Position numbers and translations under genes: made by a program. Positions 23,581 through 32,129 of a DNA stretch of 32,129 bases are shown in pieces (the first letter of the stretch is position 1; each line of letters starts with the position of its first letter). Where the stretch lies: contig DDXB01000061.1 of NCBI GenBank assembly GCA_002347405.1, forward strand, positions 1 to 32,129. Reading direction: 5' to 3'. A model generated the notes under the pieces. The model did not search any database. It was not told the DNA's origin and worked only from the letters and a program-made list of their open reading frames with translations. The DNA is from Rhodocyclaceae bacterium UBA2271 (lineage in GTDB: Bacteria > Pseudomonadota > Gammaproteobacteria > Burkholderiales > Rhodocyclaceae).

Positions 23581-24519
23581 TCAGCCGGAGAAAGTTGCTG
23601 GCGGCATGACGGCCTGGTTAACGTTCAACTGAAAGATGTCGGGCCGGGCGTAGTGGCCCGCGACGTCGAACGAGCGCCGCGCATGCGCGGCGCGGGCCGA
23701 GTCGATCTCGGCGTAGAGCACCTCCTGCTTCTGGTGCAACGGGCCGGCAACGGGGCCGCCGAAAGGTTCGAAGACAACGGCATCACCGTCACAGATCCAT
23801 TCGTTGGCGCCGAACAGCTTGTCGCGTTGCGGAAAGTCTGGCGGAATGTCACGGCTATGCAGCGCGGTGGCGAGGCTGACGACCCAGCACCCGCCTTCTC
23901 GGGCAATGTGCCGCAAGGTTGCGCGCCATCCTTCGCCGCAATCCCAGGTGGGCGCGACCAGCACTTCCAGATTCTGCGCATACAGCGCGAAACGCGCCAG
24001 CGGCATGTAATTCTCCCAGCAGAGCAGGCAGCCGATGCGGCCGACGGGCGTGTCGACAACCCGCAGCCCACTGGCGTCGCCCATGCCCCAGACCATGCGC
24101 TCGGGGTTGGTCGGCATTAGCTTGCGATGCCGGTTCAACAGCTTGCCGTCGGGTCCGATGACGACCACGGTGTTGAACAGCGTGCTGCCGCTGTAACGTC
24201 GGTCAATCTCGTTCATGCCGCAGATCACCGTGATGTTGTGCTGGTTGGCGGCCTCGGCGATCGGCGTCAGCGCACCGCCGTCGATGTCGACGGCGTTGTC
24301 GCGCAAGCGGTCGTGGATCTCGCCGGACAGGCCCATGTCACCCCCCGGCTTGAGTCGCCAGATCCAGGTTGGGTAGCCGGGCAGAAAGGCTTCCGGAAAA
24401 ACTGCAAGCTCCGCGCCCGCTTGCGCCACTTGCTCGATGCTGGCGACCGCGCGCGCAATGCTCGCTGCCAGGTCGAGCAGCACGGGTGGGGTCTGGATTA
24501 CGGCGATTTTGTGGGTCAT
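23581..24519 (-). CDS. Carbon-nitrogen hydrolase, nitrilase type
   Basis: A 312-residue nitrilase-superfamily hydrolase. The catalytic triad is visible: Glu43 (VFPEAFLPGYP), Lys133 (RHRKLMPT) and Cys167 (CLLCWEN). The CWEN context and PGYPTWIW are typical of true nitrilases and cyanide-degrading relatives (branch 1) rather than amidases. It would convert an organic nitrile to a carboxylate and ammonia; the substrate cannot be predicted. The ATG has GAGGTG seven bases upstream. It is the last gene of a minus-strand set after a GFA protein and a methyltransferase, with a 130-base gap to the former that may hold its own promoter. Confidence 0.9.
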   Translation of the reverse strand: MTHKIAVIQTPPVLLDLAASIARAVASIEQVAQAGAELAVFPEAFLPGYPTWIWRLKPGGDMGLSGEIHDRLRDNAVDIDGGALTPIAEAANQHNITVICGMNEIDRRYSGSTLFNTVVVIGPDGKLLNRHRKLMPTNPERMVWGMGDASGLRVVDTPVGRIGCLLCWENYMPLARFALYAQNLEVLVAPTWDCGEGWRATLRHIAREGGCWVVSLATALHSRDIPPDFPQRDKLFGANEWICDGDAVVFEPFGGPVAGPLHQKQEVLYAEIDSARAAHARRSFDVAGHYARPDIFQLNVNQAVMPPATFSG

Positions 24520-24649
24520 CTAGTCACCTCTTGAGGTTTGGTTTGTCCGAATTCGGTATCGTTCAGCGTGAGGGTGAAGCGGGGCCGCTGGCGCACCAGC
24601 TTGAGCGTCAGTATTCCGCCCAGCGGATGCCGACAGCAGCCCGGTCGTT

Positions 24650-25084
24650 CTATTCCGGCAAACTGACTCCGGAACCACCCGCTTCGCTCGGGAGGTCTTT
24701 CATCTTCGGCAGTCCGTCATGGATGTGCAGCACGGATTCCTGATAATGCACGTGGACGCCGGGCTCAAATGGCAGGTCAGGAATGATCGCCGCGCACACT
24801 TCCGTCAGTGCCATTCCCGGATGTACCGTGAAGACGTGACCGCCGCAGCTCCTGCACCACTTCCGATCGCTGTTCTTCGTCCGGTTGGAGGTGCCAATAC
24901 TTTCTGCACCGTGCGTAACCTGTATGACCTCGGGCTGCCACAAACTGAAGGCGCTGATCGGAGCGGCCGACCATAGCCGGCATGATTCGCAATGGCAGTA
25001 ACCCATCAAGACCGGGTCACCCGTGACGGTGAAACGTACTTCGCCGCAAAAACAACTTCCAGAATAGGTCTTGTCTGTTTTCAT
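24650..25084 (-). CDS. GFA (glutathione-dependent formaldehyde-activating)-family zinc protein
   Basis: A 144-residue protein of the GFA/Mss4-like family. Zinc-binding cysteines are clear: CFC (11 and 13), CHCESC (30, 32 and 35) and CRSC (77 and 80). Length is normal. A few members aid the reaction of glutathione with formaldehyde, but most have no proven function, so no activity is claimed. The start has a classic AAGGAG. It lies 62 bases downstream of the methyltransferase stop and likely shares its transcript. Its ending GLPKMKDLPSEAGGSG is typical for the family. Confidence 0.88.
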   Translation of the reverse strand: MKTDKTYSGSCFCGEVRFTVTGDPVLMGYCHCESCRLWSAAPISAFSLWQPEVIQVTHGAESIGTSNRTKNSDRKWCRSCGGHVFTVHPGMALTEVCAAIIPDLPFEPGVHVHYQESVLHIHDGLPKMKDLPSEAGGSGVSLPE

Positions 25085-25146
25085 GATGTATCTCCTTATG
25101 TGTCGGCTAACAGCAGCTACGGGGAATGGCTCCGGTGTTCAGCTGC

Positions 25147-26040
25147 TCACGCCAGCGTCTGCGGCCCTCCTGAGGCTTGAAGCGGCCGCCGACCGGCTGC
25201 AATAACCAGTTCGCACGGTCCGACGAAGCCATCCGCTCCGTCGTAACGTGCCAGTGCCTGCTCGATTTCGCTCCACACACTGTCCTGCGCCGGTGCGTCC
25301 AGCCCGCCCAGCATCTGGTGAAGAGCACCGAAGGACTCCCGCTCGAAGCGGACGCATTCGCTTGCCGATGACAGTCGCAGTGGTGCCGCCACGACGCGCT
25401 CCTCCGCGTCTTCGAAACCGGCATCCGCCAACGCCTGCCTGAGCACGCCCGGACTGCCGAGGCTGAATGGGCCCGGCTGGCCGGCAAGGGGCGGTGGCAG
25501 CGCGGCGCGCTCGCGGATAAGCGATACCGGCAAGGAGAAGAATGCGTTGTTCTGCGGCGTCGAGTAGACGATTGCCGCAAACCAGCTGCCTGGCTTCAGG
25601 GCGTTAAGGATGCCCTTCAGCGCGCGCTGCTGATCGGGGAAGTAGATCAGGCCGACGCGCGAAATGGCGGCGTCGAAGCTGCCTGGTTCGAGCGCGAGGT
25701 CCTCGCCATCCATCACCCGGACATCCACCTGAAAAAGGCCCTGCGCCCGTGCCGCGGCAGCAGCGTAGTCGAGAATGTTCGAAGAAATGTCCGTGGCGAG
25801 TACATAGCCGCCGGCGCCGATGCGGACTGCGGCCTGCAGGCTCTGACCGCCGGCTCCGGCGGCAACGTCGAGGACGCGTGCCCCGGTGTTGACTTTGGCC
25901 ATGTCCAGCATCGTCTCGGTGGCCGGGCCAAGCCAGGTTCCGAGGGTGTCGCCCCAATCGTTCCAGGCCTTGGCGGCGGACTGCCACTGCTGCTGGGTTG
26001 TCGTCTTGTAAAGCACGGGATTGAATTGTGTTGCATTCAT
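25147..26040 (-). CDS. SAM-dependent methyltransferase, class I
   Basis: A 297-residue soluble Rossmann-fold methyltransferase. Motif I is VLDVAAGAGGQSLQAA (about residues 56-71), followed by VLATDISSNILDYA with the acidic residue that holds the SAM ribose, and DGEDLALEPGSFDAAISRVGLIYFPD as motifs II-III. The N-terminal NDWGDTLGTWLGPATE region resembles UbiE/COQ5-like and small-molecule methyltransferases. Substrate unknown. The ATG is preceded by AAGGAG. It is divergent from the large AfsR-like regulator across 170 bases, suggesting that the regulator controls it, probably with the GFA and nitrilase genes. Confidence 0.87.
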   Translation of the reverse strand: MNATQFNPVLYKTTTQQQWQSAAKAWNDWGDTLGTWLGPATETMLDMAKVNTGARVLDVAAGAGGQSLQAAVRIGAGGYVLATDISSNILDYAAAAARAQGLFQVDVRVMDGEDLALEPGSFDAAISRVGLIYFPDQQRALKGILNALKPGSWFAAIVYSTPQNNAFFSLPVSLIRERAALPPPLAGQPGPFSLGSPGVLRQALADAGFEDAEERVVAAPLRLSSASECVRFERESFGALHQMLGGLDAPAQDSVWSEIEQALARYDGADGFVGPCELVIAAGRRPLQASGGPQTLA

Positions 26041-26210
26041 GGTCGGCTCCTTAATCGGTTGGCGATGGGTTTGCTGTGGGCTTGGCGCCTAACCGTCTGT
26101 TATCCTGAACCCACGCCCTCACTCTGGCAGCGCAGCGTTGTAACCAGCGTTTGAATAAACGAAACACTGTGCGGCAAGCAGGCAAGGACCGATAGCAAGG
26201 AGGAGTCATC

Positions 26211-29200
26211 TTGCCCACCACGGCCAAAGCGTTGTCCTGTCAGCACCTGCAAATTAGTCTGCTGGGCGAATTGCGCTTGTGCCGGGACTCCAGGTCACTG
26301 GTACTGCCCGCTTCAAGAAAAACGCGGGCGTTGCTGGCCTATCTGGCGGTGACGGCCAAGCGGCATCTGCGCAGCGAACTATGTGGCCTGTTCTGGGAGG
26401 ACGCGGCCGATCCGCGCGCCGGGCTGCGATGGAGCCTGACGCAGATCAGACGGACATTGGGTGAGCACGGCAGCATAGCCATTCGCGCGGACCGCGAATC
26501 TGTCGAACTGCAGGGAGACCGGGTGACCACCGATCTTGACCGGCTCAAACAGCTGACGCAGGGCGGCTGCACCAAGGCGTCGCGTGACGCATTGATTGAA
26601 GCCAGCGAACTGTTTCGCGGCGAGTTTCTCGAAGGGCTCGACCTGGCATCCTGCTATGCATATCACGAGTGGTGCATCGCCGAACGCGAGATGGCGAGCC
26701 GACGTCATGAACAGATTCTGCTGGCGCTTGTCGAGCACCATAGCGACGACCCCGAACAGGCGCTCGTGCATGCCCGGGCACTGGCGACACATAACCCGCT
26801 GAACGAACGCGGACACATCCAGCTGATCACCGTGCTTGGCGCACTCGGGCGGCGGCGCGCGGCACTGGCTCAATATGAGCAGTGCTGCCGAATCTTCGAA
26901 AGGGAACTTGGCCTGGGGCCACCGGCCGGCCTTGAAGCTGCGCGCGCCAGCCTGAGCGTGGCACGCCTTGCCCGCAGTGACGGCAACGCGGCCAGCATAT
27001 CGGTGCCGGACGCTCAGGCGGTCGCTGGTCGAGTGCGAACCCGATTCATCGGCCGTAACGAAGAAATTGCGCAACTGGCAAAGAGCATCGAACTGGCGAT
27101 GACCGGTCAGGAGAGGGACGTGCTGCTCCTCAGCGGTGTTCCCGGAATCGGCAAGTCCCGGTTGCTCGACGAGCTCGCGAGCCAGATTACGGCTGTGGGC
27201 GGACGATTTCTGCGCGGCCGGGCGTTCGAGTCCGAGATGGTCCGACCTTTCGGGTTCTGGATCGACGCATTGCGCGGCCTGCGCGACAGCGATCTGCCGA
27301 AAATGATGCATGCGGCACTGCGGCCCTTGACGCACACCGGCAGCGGGGGCGTGACGGCCGGTGATCGCGACAGCCTGTTCGATGCCGTCGTGACGGCTCT
27401 GTCACATCTCGCCAGGTCCGGCCCGGTGGCCGTGCTGGTGGATGACCTGCATTGGATCGAGGCGTCTTCTGCCGCACTCTTGCACTACGCGATGCGCAGC
27501 TTGACAGGTACGCCCGTATTGTTTGCGCTCACCGGACGTGCAGGCGAACTGGAGGACAACGCTGCGGCGCAAAATCTGCTTGCCGCGCTGGCGCAATCAC
27601 GGCGACTCAGGCGCTTTGCGCTTGAGCCCTTGCGCGACAACGAAGCGCGCGCGTTGGTCGGTAGCGTCGCGCAGGTGGCCGAGCCGGACCGCATCGTCGC
27701 CCAGGCACAGGGCAATCCGCTCATCCTGCTCGAACTTGCCCGAACGCAAAACGCGGCCGGAGAGTCGGCCAGTCTGCTCGGTCACATCCTCGAAACACAT
27801 CTCTCCCGACTCTCGCCGGGCGCTGCTGAACTATTGGACTGGGCATCCGCCTTCGGTCGCGAATTTCCGCTGGATGTATTGATCGCTGCGCAGGGTGGCG
27901 AACCCGGATTGGCCGGCCAACAGCTGTCTGAACTTGAGCGGCACGACCTGATTCGCGCTGCGGGGGATACCGGCTACGCATTCAGCCACGATCTGATCCA
28001 GCAAGCGGCCTACAGCCGCGTCTCGCAGCCGCGGCGCCGGCTGATACACAAAAGCATTGCCATGAGGTTGGACCGGGACATGGACGCGTATCCGGAAAGG
28101 TGCAGTGAGATTGCCCACCACGCAGGCCTGGGGGGGCAACACGAGTTGGCGGCCAGGGCATCCGTTGGCGCGGGCGAGCACGGCCTGCGTGTGTTTGCGA
28201 ACCGCGAAGCGGCCGAAGCCGCCCGTCGCGGCCTGCGTCACGCGGCTCACATCCCTGACCAGGCGGCGCGTGCACGCCTCGACATGGCCTTGCTGCGCAT
28301 CCAGGTGCTGGCGACCTCGGGCTTGCCGCTCGCCAGGCTGCGGCCCGCGGCCAGTGCGATCATGCTAGCCATCGATGCCGCCCATGCGCACCGGCTGCAC
28401 GCCGAAGTCGCGCAGGGCTACTACCTCCTGTCGGTGGTCCACCAAGAGGCGGGTCAGTTCGACGTGGCGCAACAGGCGACACTGAGCGCCGCCCAGGCCT
28501 CAGACCTGTCTGATGCCCTGGGTCGTGCACGACAACTCGCGAACAGCGCGCGTTGTCTGGTCGAACTGGGGCGCGACATCGGTCGGGCACGCGAACTGGT
28601 CGTCGAGGCCAGCACGCTCGCGAAATCCGCTGGCGTCCATGAGGTTGAAGTGCGCTGGTGCAGGGGTTTGCTGCTCCACTGGGACGGCCATCTTGATCTT
28701 GCCGTGCGCGAGATCGATGCGGCCATCGTGCTTGCCACTGCAGCCGAGGACCGGTGGCGTCAATGCAAATGCCTCGCTACGGTCGCCATGATTGAACTCG
28801 AGCGCGGGCGGCCGCAGCAGGCCATTGCCCGCGCAACGGAATTGAAGTTGGCGGCGAACCGGCTTGGTGAAGCTGCGGACGCGCCGCTGGCACAGGCCAT
28901 CGAAGCACTCGCCCGGCAGATGACGGGGGAGGAAACGTCGCAGCTCGACGTGGCGATTGTGAAGTTGCGGGCGGCCGACGACAAGTCGCGCCTGGCCTGC
29001 GTGTTGAACCTTGCTGCGACTATCCAGCTCGAGCAAAAGAACTTCAAAGTTGCCGGCACGTTTGCGGCAGATGCTCTGGCCATGGCCGAGTCCATCGGCG
29101 AGGTGAACGAGGCCGTTGCAGCACAGGCCACGCTGGTCCAAGTGGCTGTTGCGCTGGGTGACGCAGAAGGCGCCCGGCTGATGTTGAAAAAATTGCCTCC

Positions 29201-29309
29201 GGTGCTCGAAGTACCGGGCGCATTCAGCGCCAAGGCGGCATGTGCCGTCAAGGTGGCCAGGGTTGGTGCGGAGCGAATCAGTGCAGCCGTCTCCGGGCCT
29301 GCGGAATGA
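26211..29309 (+). CDS. AfsR/SARP-like regulator: winged helix, BTAD, NTPase and TPR-like region
   Basis: A 1032-residue multidomain regulator. Residues about 13-105 form an OmpR-like winged helix (LLGELRLCRDSR..RKTRALLAYLAV..RSELCGLFWEDA), followed by a bacterial transcriptional activation domain to about 255 (DLASCYAYHEWCIAERE..RRRAALAQYEQCCRIFERELG). The central NTPase has Walker A GVPGIGKS near 309-316 and Walker B VAVLVDDLHW near 405-414. The C-terminal part is alanine-rich, helical and TPR-like. The start is TTG at 26211, chosen because an ideal AAGGAGG sits seven bases upstream and the domain begins there. Such proteins usually activate nearby genes in response to an unknown signal. The methyltransferase-GFA-nitrilase set (divergent) and DUF4242 (downstream) are the likely targets. 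Confidence 0.88.
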   Translation: MPTTAKALSCQHLQISLLGELRLCRDSRSLVLPASRKTRALLAYLAVTAKRHLRSELCGLFWEDAADPRAGLRWSLTQIRRTLGEHGSIAIRADRESVELQGDRVTTDLDRLKQLTQGGCTKASRDALIEASELFRGEFLEGLDLASCYAYHEWCIAEREMASRRHEQILLALVEHHSDDPEQALVHARALATHNPLNERGHIQLITVLGALGRRRAALAQYEQCCRIFERELGLGPPAGLEAARASLSVARLARSDGNAASISVPDAQAVAGRVRTRFIGRNEEIAQLAKSIELAMTGQERDVLLLSGVPGIGKSRLLDELASQITAVGGRFLRGRAFESEMVRPFGFWIDALRGLRDSDLPKMMHAALRPLTHTGSGGVTAGDRDSLFDAVVTALSHLARSGPVAVLVDDLHWIEASSAALLHYAMRSLTGTPVLFALTGRAGELEDNAAAQNLLAALAQSRRLRRFALEPLRDNEARALVGSVAQVAEPDRIVAQAQGNPLILLELARTQNAAGESASLLGHILETHLSRLSPGAAELLDWASAFGREFPLDVLIAAQGGEPGLAGQQLSELERHDLIRAAGDTGYAFSHDLIQQAAYSRVSQPRRRLIHKSIAMRLDRDMDAYPERCSEIAHHAGLGGQHELAARASVGAGEHGLRVFANREAAEAARRGLRHAAHIPDQAARARLDMALLRIQVLATSGLPLARLRPAASAIMLAIDAAHAHRLHAEVAQGYYLLSVVHQEAGQFDVAQQATLSAAQASDLSDALGRARQLANSARCLVELGRDIGRARELVVEASTLAKSAGVHEVEVRWCRGLLLHWDGHLDLAVREIDAAIVLATAAEDRWRQCKCLATVAMIELERGRPQQAIARATELKLAANRLGEAADAPLAQAIEALARQMTGEETSQLDVAIVKLRAADDKSRLACVLNLAATIQLEQKNFKVAGTFAADALAMAESIGEVNEAVAAQATLVQVAVALGDAEGARLMLKKLPPVLEVPGAFSAKAACAVKVARVGAERISAAVSGPAE

Positions 29310-29343
29310 TCGAGTACCCTGTCTATAACAAGGAGATCTTGCC

Positions 29344-29595
29344 ATGCAACATTTCATCGTCGAACGAACATTCTCACCACCACTGTCGGATCAGGATTTG
29401 AGTGCCGTCACAGCGCGAATGGCGCCATGCCTTGAATTGCACCAGGTACGCTGGGTGCGCAGCCACCTGTCCGGCGATCGCCAGCGGATGGTCTGCGAGT
29501 ACGAAGCGCGCGACGCGGAAACCGTGCGCAAGGTCCAGCATGAAGCGAATGCGAAATTCGACCGCGTATGGGCCGGGCAGTTGATCGAACCCTGA
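29344..29595 (+). CDS. DUF4242-family small protein
   Basis: An 83-residue protein that fits DUF4242 (SCO4226-like): FIVERTF at the start, CLELHQVRWVRSHLS and RMVCEYEARDAETVRKVQHEA. A streptomycete relative binds nickel; function is otherwise unknown. The start follows AAGGAGATCTTGCC. It lies 34 bases after the AfsR-like gene, so it is probably cotranscribed with it. Confidence 0.82.
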   Translation: MQHFIVERTFSPPLSDQDLSAVTARMAPCLELHQVRWVRSHLSGDRQRMVCEYEARDAETVRKVQHEANAKFDRVWAGQLIEP

Positions 29596-29624
29596 CAAGC
29601 CGGAGTCAGCGCGGCCGGATGCCA

Positions 29625-29647
29625 AATTCCGCCGCATGGCGGCAATT
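29625..29647. terminator. Stem-loop between convergent DUF4242 and permease genes
   Basis: CCGCC (29629-29633) pairs with GGCGG (29638-29642) around GCAT, extended by AATT on each side with one bulged base. It sits in the 92-base gap between convergent stops and could end transcripts from either side. No long T-run. Confidence 0.4.
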
Positions 29648-29687
29648 GACGTGGCACTCCGTAACGCCGGCGCCGATTTTTATCGCT

Positions 29688-30887
29688 TCACTCCGCGCGT
29701 AGCGCCGCGACTGGATCGAGCCGCGCGGCGCGGCGTGCCGGCAGCACGCCGGCCAGCAGGCCGATGCCGATGGCGATCACCTCGGCGAGGACGACAAAAC
29801 TCAGCGGGGTCTGGACCGGCAGGGCCGGCACGAACAGATGCAGCAGTTGCGCCAGGCCGATGCCGAGAATCAGGCCAAATACGCCGCCAATGGCCGACAG
29901 CGCCACGGCTTCGCCGAGAAAGATGCCGAGGATGGTGCGCTCCTGCGCGCCGAGCGCCTTCAGCAGGCCGATTTCGTTGGTACGCTCGGTGACGGCGATG
30001 GTCATGATGGTGACGATGCCGACGCCGCCGACCAGCAGCGAAATGCCGCCCAGCGCGCCGACGGCGGCCGTCAATACATTGAGGATGTTCGACAGGGTGC
30101 GCAACATGTCTTCCTGCGTGATGAGGGTGAAATCCTCGCGGCCGTGCCGTTCCGCCAGCGCCGACTTTACGGCGGCCCCTACCTCCGCGGCATTGAGCCC
30201 TTCGCGGTAGGTGAGGTTGATGCGCATCAGCCCTTCGCGGTTATAGAGTTCAAGAGCTCGAGCCGTCGGGATGAACACGGTGTCGTCGAGGTCCATGCCA
30301 AGAAACTGGCCTTTCGGCGCCATCACGCCGATGATGCGGAACTGCATGCCGCCGATGCGCAGACGCTGGCCGAGCGCCGGTTCGCTGCCGAACAGTTCCT
30401 GCTTGAGCTTCGGTCCAAGCACCGCCAACGGGCGGGCATGTTCGAAGGCTTCGTCCGGCAGGAAGCTGCCACTCAGCACCTGCATCTTGAACATATCGGG
30501 CATCGCCGGACCGACTCCTTGCACCGTGGTGCGGCGCAGGCGGCCGTTCGCCGCCACTTCCGAATTGCCCCAGACGACCGGTGTCACGGCCTGAATGCCG
30601 GGTATCCGTTCAAGCGCCCGGGCGTCGTCGAGCGTCAGCAAGCGCACGGTGGTGTTCAGGCCGCCCGGTCCGCCGCTCGCCTTGGTCTTGCCCGGTGCGA
30701 TTTCGAGGACGTTGGTGCCGAACTGGGTGAATTCCGCCAGCACGAAGCGATGCACCCCCTCGCCGATGCTGGTGAGCAGGATCACCGCCGCGATGCCGAC
30801 GGCGATGCCCAGCAGCGTCAGAAAACTGCGCAGCCGGTGCGCCGTCAGGGCACGCGTGGACAGGGTGACGAGATCGCTGATGAGCAT
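29688..30887 (-). CDS. MacB-like ABC transporter permease (second of tandem pair)
   Basis: A 399-residue inner-membrane protein: an N-terminal membrane helix (RSFLTLLGIAVGIAAVILLTS), a MacB_PCD periplasmic domain (NVLEIAPGKTKASGG..), and three C-terminal FtsX helices with ERTNEIGLLKALGA and the ending PARRAARLDPVAALRAE. These are hallmarks of MacB/LolC-type permeases lacking a fused ATPase. The ATG at 30887 is ten bases after the upstream permease stop; the Shine-Dalgarno is weak. It probably dimerises with its neighbour. No ATPase or membrane-fusion protein is seen beside it; these could lie beyond the right edge. Confidence 0.87.
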   Translation of the reverse strand: MLISDLVTLSTRALTAHRLRSFLTLLGIAVGIAAVILLTSIGEGVHRFVLAEFTQFGTNVLEIAPGKTKASGGPGGLNTTVRLLTLDDARALERIPGIQAVTPVVWGNSEVAANGRLRRTTVQGVGPAMPDMFKMQVLSGSFLPDEAFEHARPLAVLGPKLKQELFGSEPALGQRLRIGGMQFRIIGVMAPKGQFLGMDLDDTVFIPTARALELYNREGLMRINLTYREGLNAAEVGAAVKSALAERHGREDFTLITQEDMLRTLSNILNVLTAAVGALGGISLLVGGVGIVTIMTIAVTERTNEIGLLKALGAQERTILGIFLGEAVALSAIGGVFGLILGIGLAQLLHLFVPALPVQTPLSFVVLAEVIAIGIGLLAGVLPARRAARLDPVAALRAE

Positions 30888-30897
30888 GCGGGTCGGT

Positions 30898-32106
30898 TCA
30901 GCGTTTCGCCAGCGCCTGCACGGGATCGAGCCGCGCCGCCTGGCGCGCGGGCAAGACACCGAACAGCAAGCCGGTAATGAGGGCGGTGGCGAGCGCCGCC
31001 GCGACCGCCCAGTCGGGTGGATAGGCTGGCAAGGCGGGGAGCGCGGTACGCAACGCAAAAGCGCCGGCCTGGCCGAGCGCGTAACCCATGCACGCGCCGG
31101 TAGCGGACAGTAACGCCGCTTCGGCAAGAAAGGCGTTGCGAATGGTGGCGCCGGGCGCGCCGAGCGCCTTCAGCAGGCCGATTTCACCGGTGCGCTGGGC
31201 GACCGCTACCAGCATCACGTTCATGACGAGTATGCCGGCGACGGCGAGGCTGATGGCGGCGATGCCGGCGACGCCATAGGTCAGCGTGCCGAGGATGCGG
31301 TCGAAGGTGGCGAGCACGGCGTCCTGGGTGATGACCGTGACATCTTCCTCGCCGTCGTGGCGCGCCTTGAGGATCTCCAGCGTTTGTATGCGCGCCGGTT
31401 CGATTGCGGCACGGCTCTTCGCCTCGACGAGAATGCGGAACAGCGTATTGGTATTGAACATCGCCTGCGCGGCGGCCACTGGCAGGACGACCAGTTCGTC
31501 GGCATTCATGCCCAGCCCCTGACCGGACTGGGCGAGTACGCCGATGACGCGGAAACGCCGGTCGCCGACGCGCAGGGCGCGGCCGATGGCCGAGTCGACG
31601 CCGAACAGTTCGCTCTGAATCTTTGTGCCGATCACCGCCACGGCGGTGGTGCCGCTACTCTCTTCGTCGGTAAAAAAGCGTCCTTGTGCCAGGTCCATGC
31701 GGCGCAGCTTCAGATAGTCGGCGGTGGCGCCAAGAACGGTGACATCGCGGAGCTTGCCGCCATAGGTGGCTTCGGAAGTGCCGATGGTGATCGGCGCGGT
31801 GCGCAACACCGCCGGCGCCCGGGTAATCGCCAGGGCATCCTCGACAGTCAGGTCGCGCGGCGTGCCGGTAATGGCATTGACCGGATTGAAGCCGCCGGTC
31901 TCCGAGCGGCCGGGCAGCACGATGACAAGATTGCTGCCGAGCGAGGAAAATTCATCGACCACATAACGCCGCGCCCCATCGCCCAGCGCTGTCAGAACCA
32001 CCACCGCGGCGACGCCGATGCTCATTGCCAGCACCATCAGGAAGGTGCGCAGCGGATAGCCGGTGGCGGCGCGCGTGGCAAAGCGCAGGGTGTCGGTCGG
32101 CGTCAT
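30898..32106 (-). CDS. MacB-like ABC transporter permease (first of tandem pair)
   Basis: A 402-residue paralogue of the following permease. It starts MTPTDTLRFATRAATGYPLR, has the N-terminal helix, a MacB periplasmic domain (SSLGSNLVIVLPGRSETGG) and the FtsX tail with QRTGEIGLLKALGAPG and PARQAARLDPVQALAKR. The ATG at 32106 is preferred to a TTG at 32127 because homology with the paralogue begins there; only a distant GGGACGG precedes it. The 18-base repeat shared with 15316-15333 lies four bases upstream of the ATG. The rest of the operon is cut by the window edge. Confidence 0.85.
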   Translation of the reverse strand: MTPTDTLRFATRAATGYPLRTFLMVLAMSIGVAAVVVLTALGDGARRYVVDEFSSLGSNLVIVLPGRSETGGFNPVNAITGTPRDLTVEDALAITRAPAVLRTAPITIGTSEATYGGKLRDVTVLGATADYLKLRRMDLAQGRFFTDEESSGTTAVAVIGTKIQSELFGVDSAIGRALRVGDRRFRVIGVLAQSGQGLGMNADELVVLPVAAAQAMFNTNTLFRILVEAKSRAAIEPARIQTLEILKARHDGEEDVTVITQDAVLATFDRILGTLTYGVAGIAAISLAVAGILVMNVMLVAVAQRTGEIGLLKALGAPGATIRNAFLAEAALLSATGACMGYALGQAGAFALRTALPALPAYPPDWAVAAALATALITGLLFGVLPARQAARLDPVQALAKR

Positions 32107-32110
32107 GTCT

Positions 32111-32128
32111 GCGCCGGGCCGTCCCAAG
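32111..32128. repeat. Second copy of the 18-base dispersed repeat
   Basis: Exact match to 15316-15333. Here it lies directly upstream of the first MacB-like permease, without the flanking CGTTTGC arm visible before the window ends. Confidence 0.6.
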
Positions 32129-32129
32129 A

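Noticed and set aside
24520..24649. Short minus-strand frame ending in an ATGA overlap with the nitrilase start
   Set aside because: It is open back into the GFA gene but has no usable start codon or Shine-Dalgarno and resembles no known family.

Overview
The window is GC-rich and closely packed with genes. It looks like a betaproteobacterial chromosome, most plausibly from a Rhodocyclales / Sterolibacteriaceae-like sulfur-metabolising or environmental lineage. This rests on gene content only: an exosortase/PEP-CTERM exopolysaccharide gene set, a SoeABC-type sulfite dehydrogenase, and paired LolCE/MacB-like permeases. No rRNA, tRNA, CRISPR array, insertion sequence or phage gene was seen.

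Region 1 (1-7.6 kb, minus strand) is an HPr-rel-A operon: a Tat-exported protein, a PqqD-like chaperone, an HprK-like kinase and a truncated nucleotidyltransferase, joined by overlapping stops and starts. A well-matched sigma-54 site and a sigma-70-like site lie upstream. Next come a PEP-CTERM/XrtA-type sugar transferase, two FtsX/LolCE-like permeases and a PEP-CTERM protein with its own terminator. Exosortase itself is not in the window.

Region 2 (7.6-15.4 kb) holds a plus-strand ATP-grasp enzyme facing a five-gene minus-strand run: LolD/MacB-type ATPase, DUF1302 beta-barrel, exosortase-associated N-acyltransferase, HDOD protein and PaaK-like adenylate-forming enzyme. A LolA-like periplasmic protein is divergent from the ATPase. 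The ATPase has no permease beside it and the region 1 permeases have no ATPase. My main hypothesis is one split Lol-like pathway that makes and traffics an acylated product linked to the exosortase/EPS system.

Region 3 (15.4-23.4 kb) has galE and manC (nucleotide-sugar supply) next to soeCBA (cytoplasmic sulfite oxidation into the quinone pool), with a small divergent alpha/beta-barrel-like protein. The soeA/soeB junction carries a 32-bp duplication that forms two 11-codon mini-ORFs linked by ATGA overlaps.

Region 4 (23.5-29.6 kb) is a metabolic module: a nitrilase, a GFA-type zinc protein and a methyltransferase on the minus strand, divergent from a 1032-residue AfsR-like regulator followed by a DUF4242 protein. 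Region 5 (29.7 kb to the end) has two more MacB-like permeases in tandem. Their partners would lie beyond the window edge.
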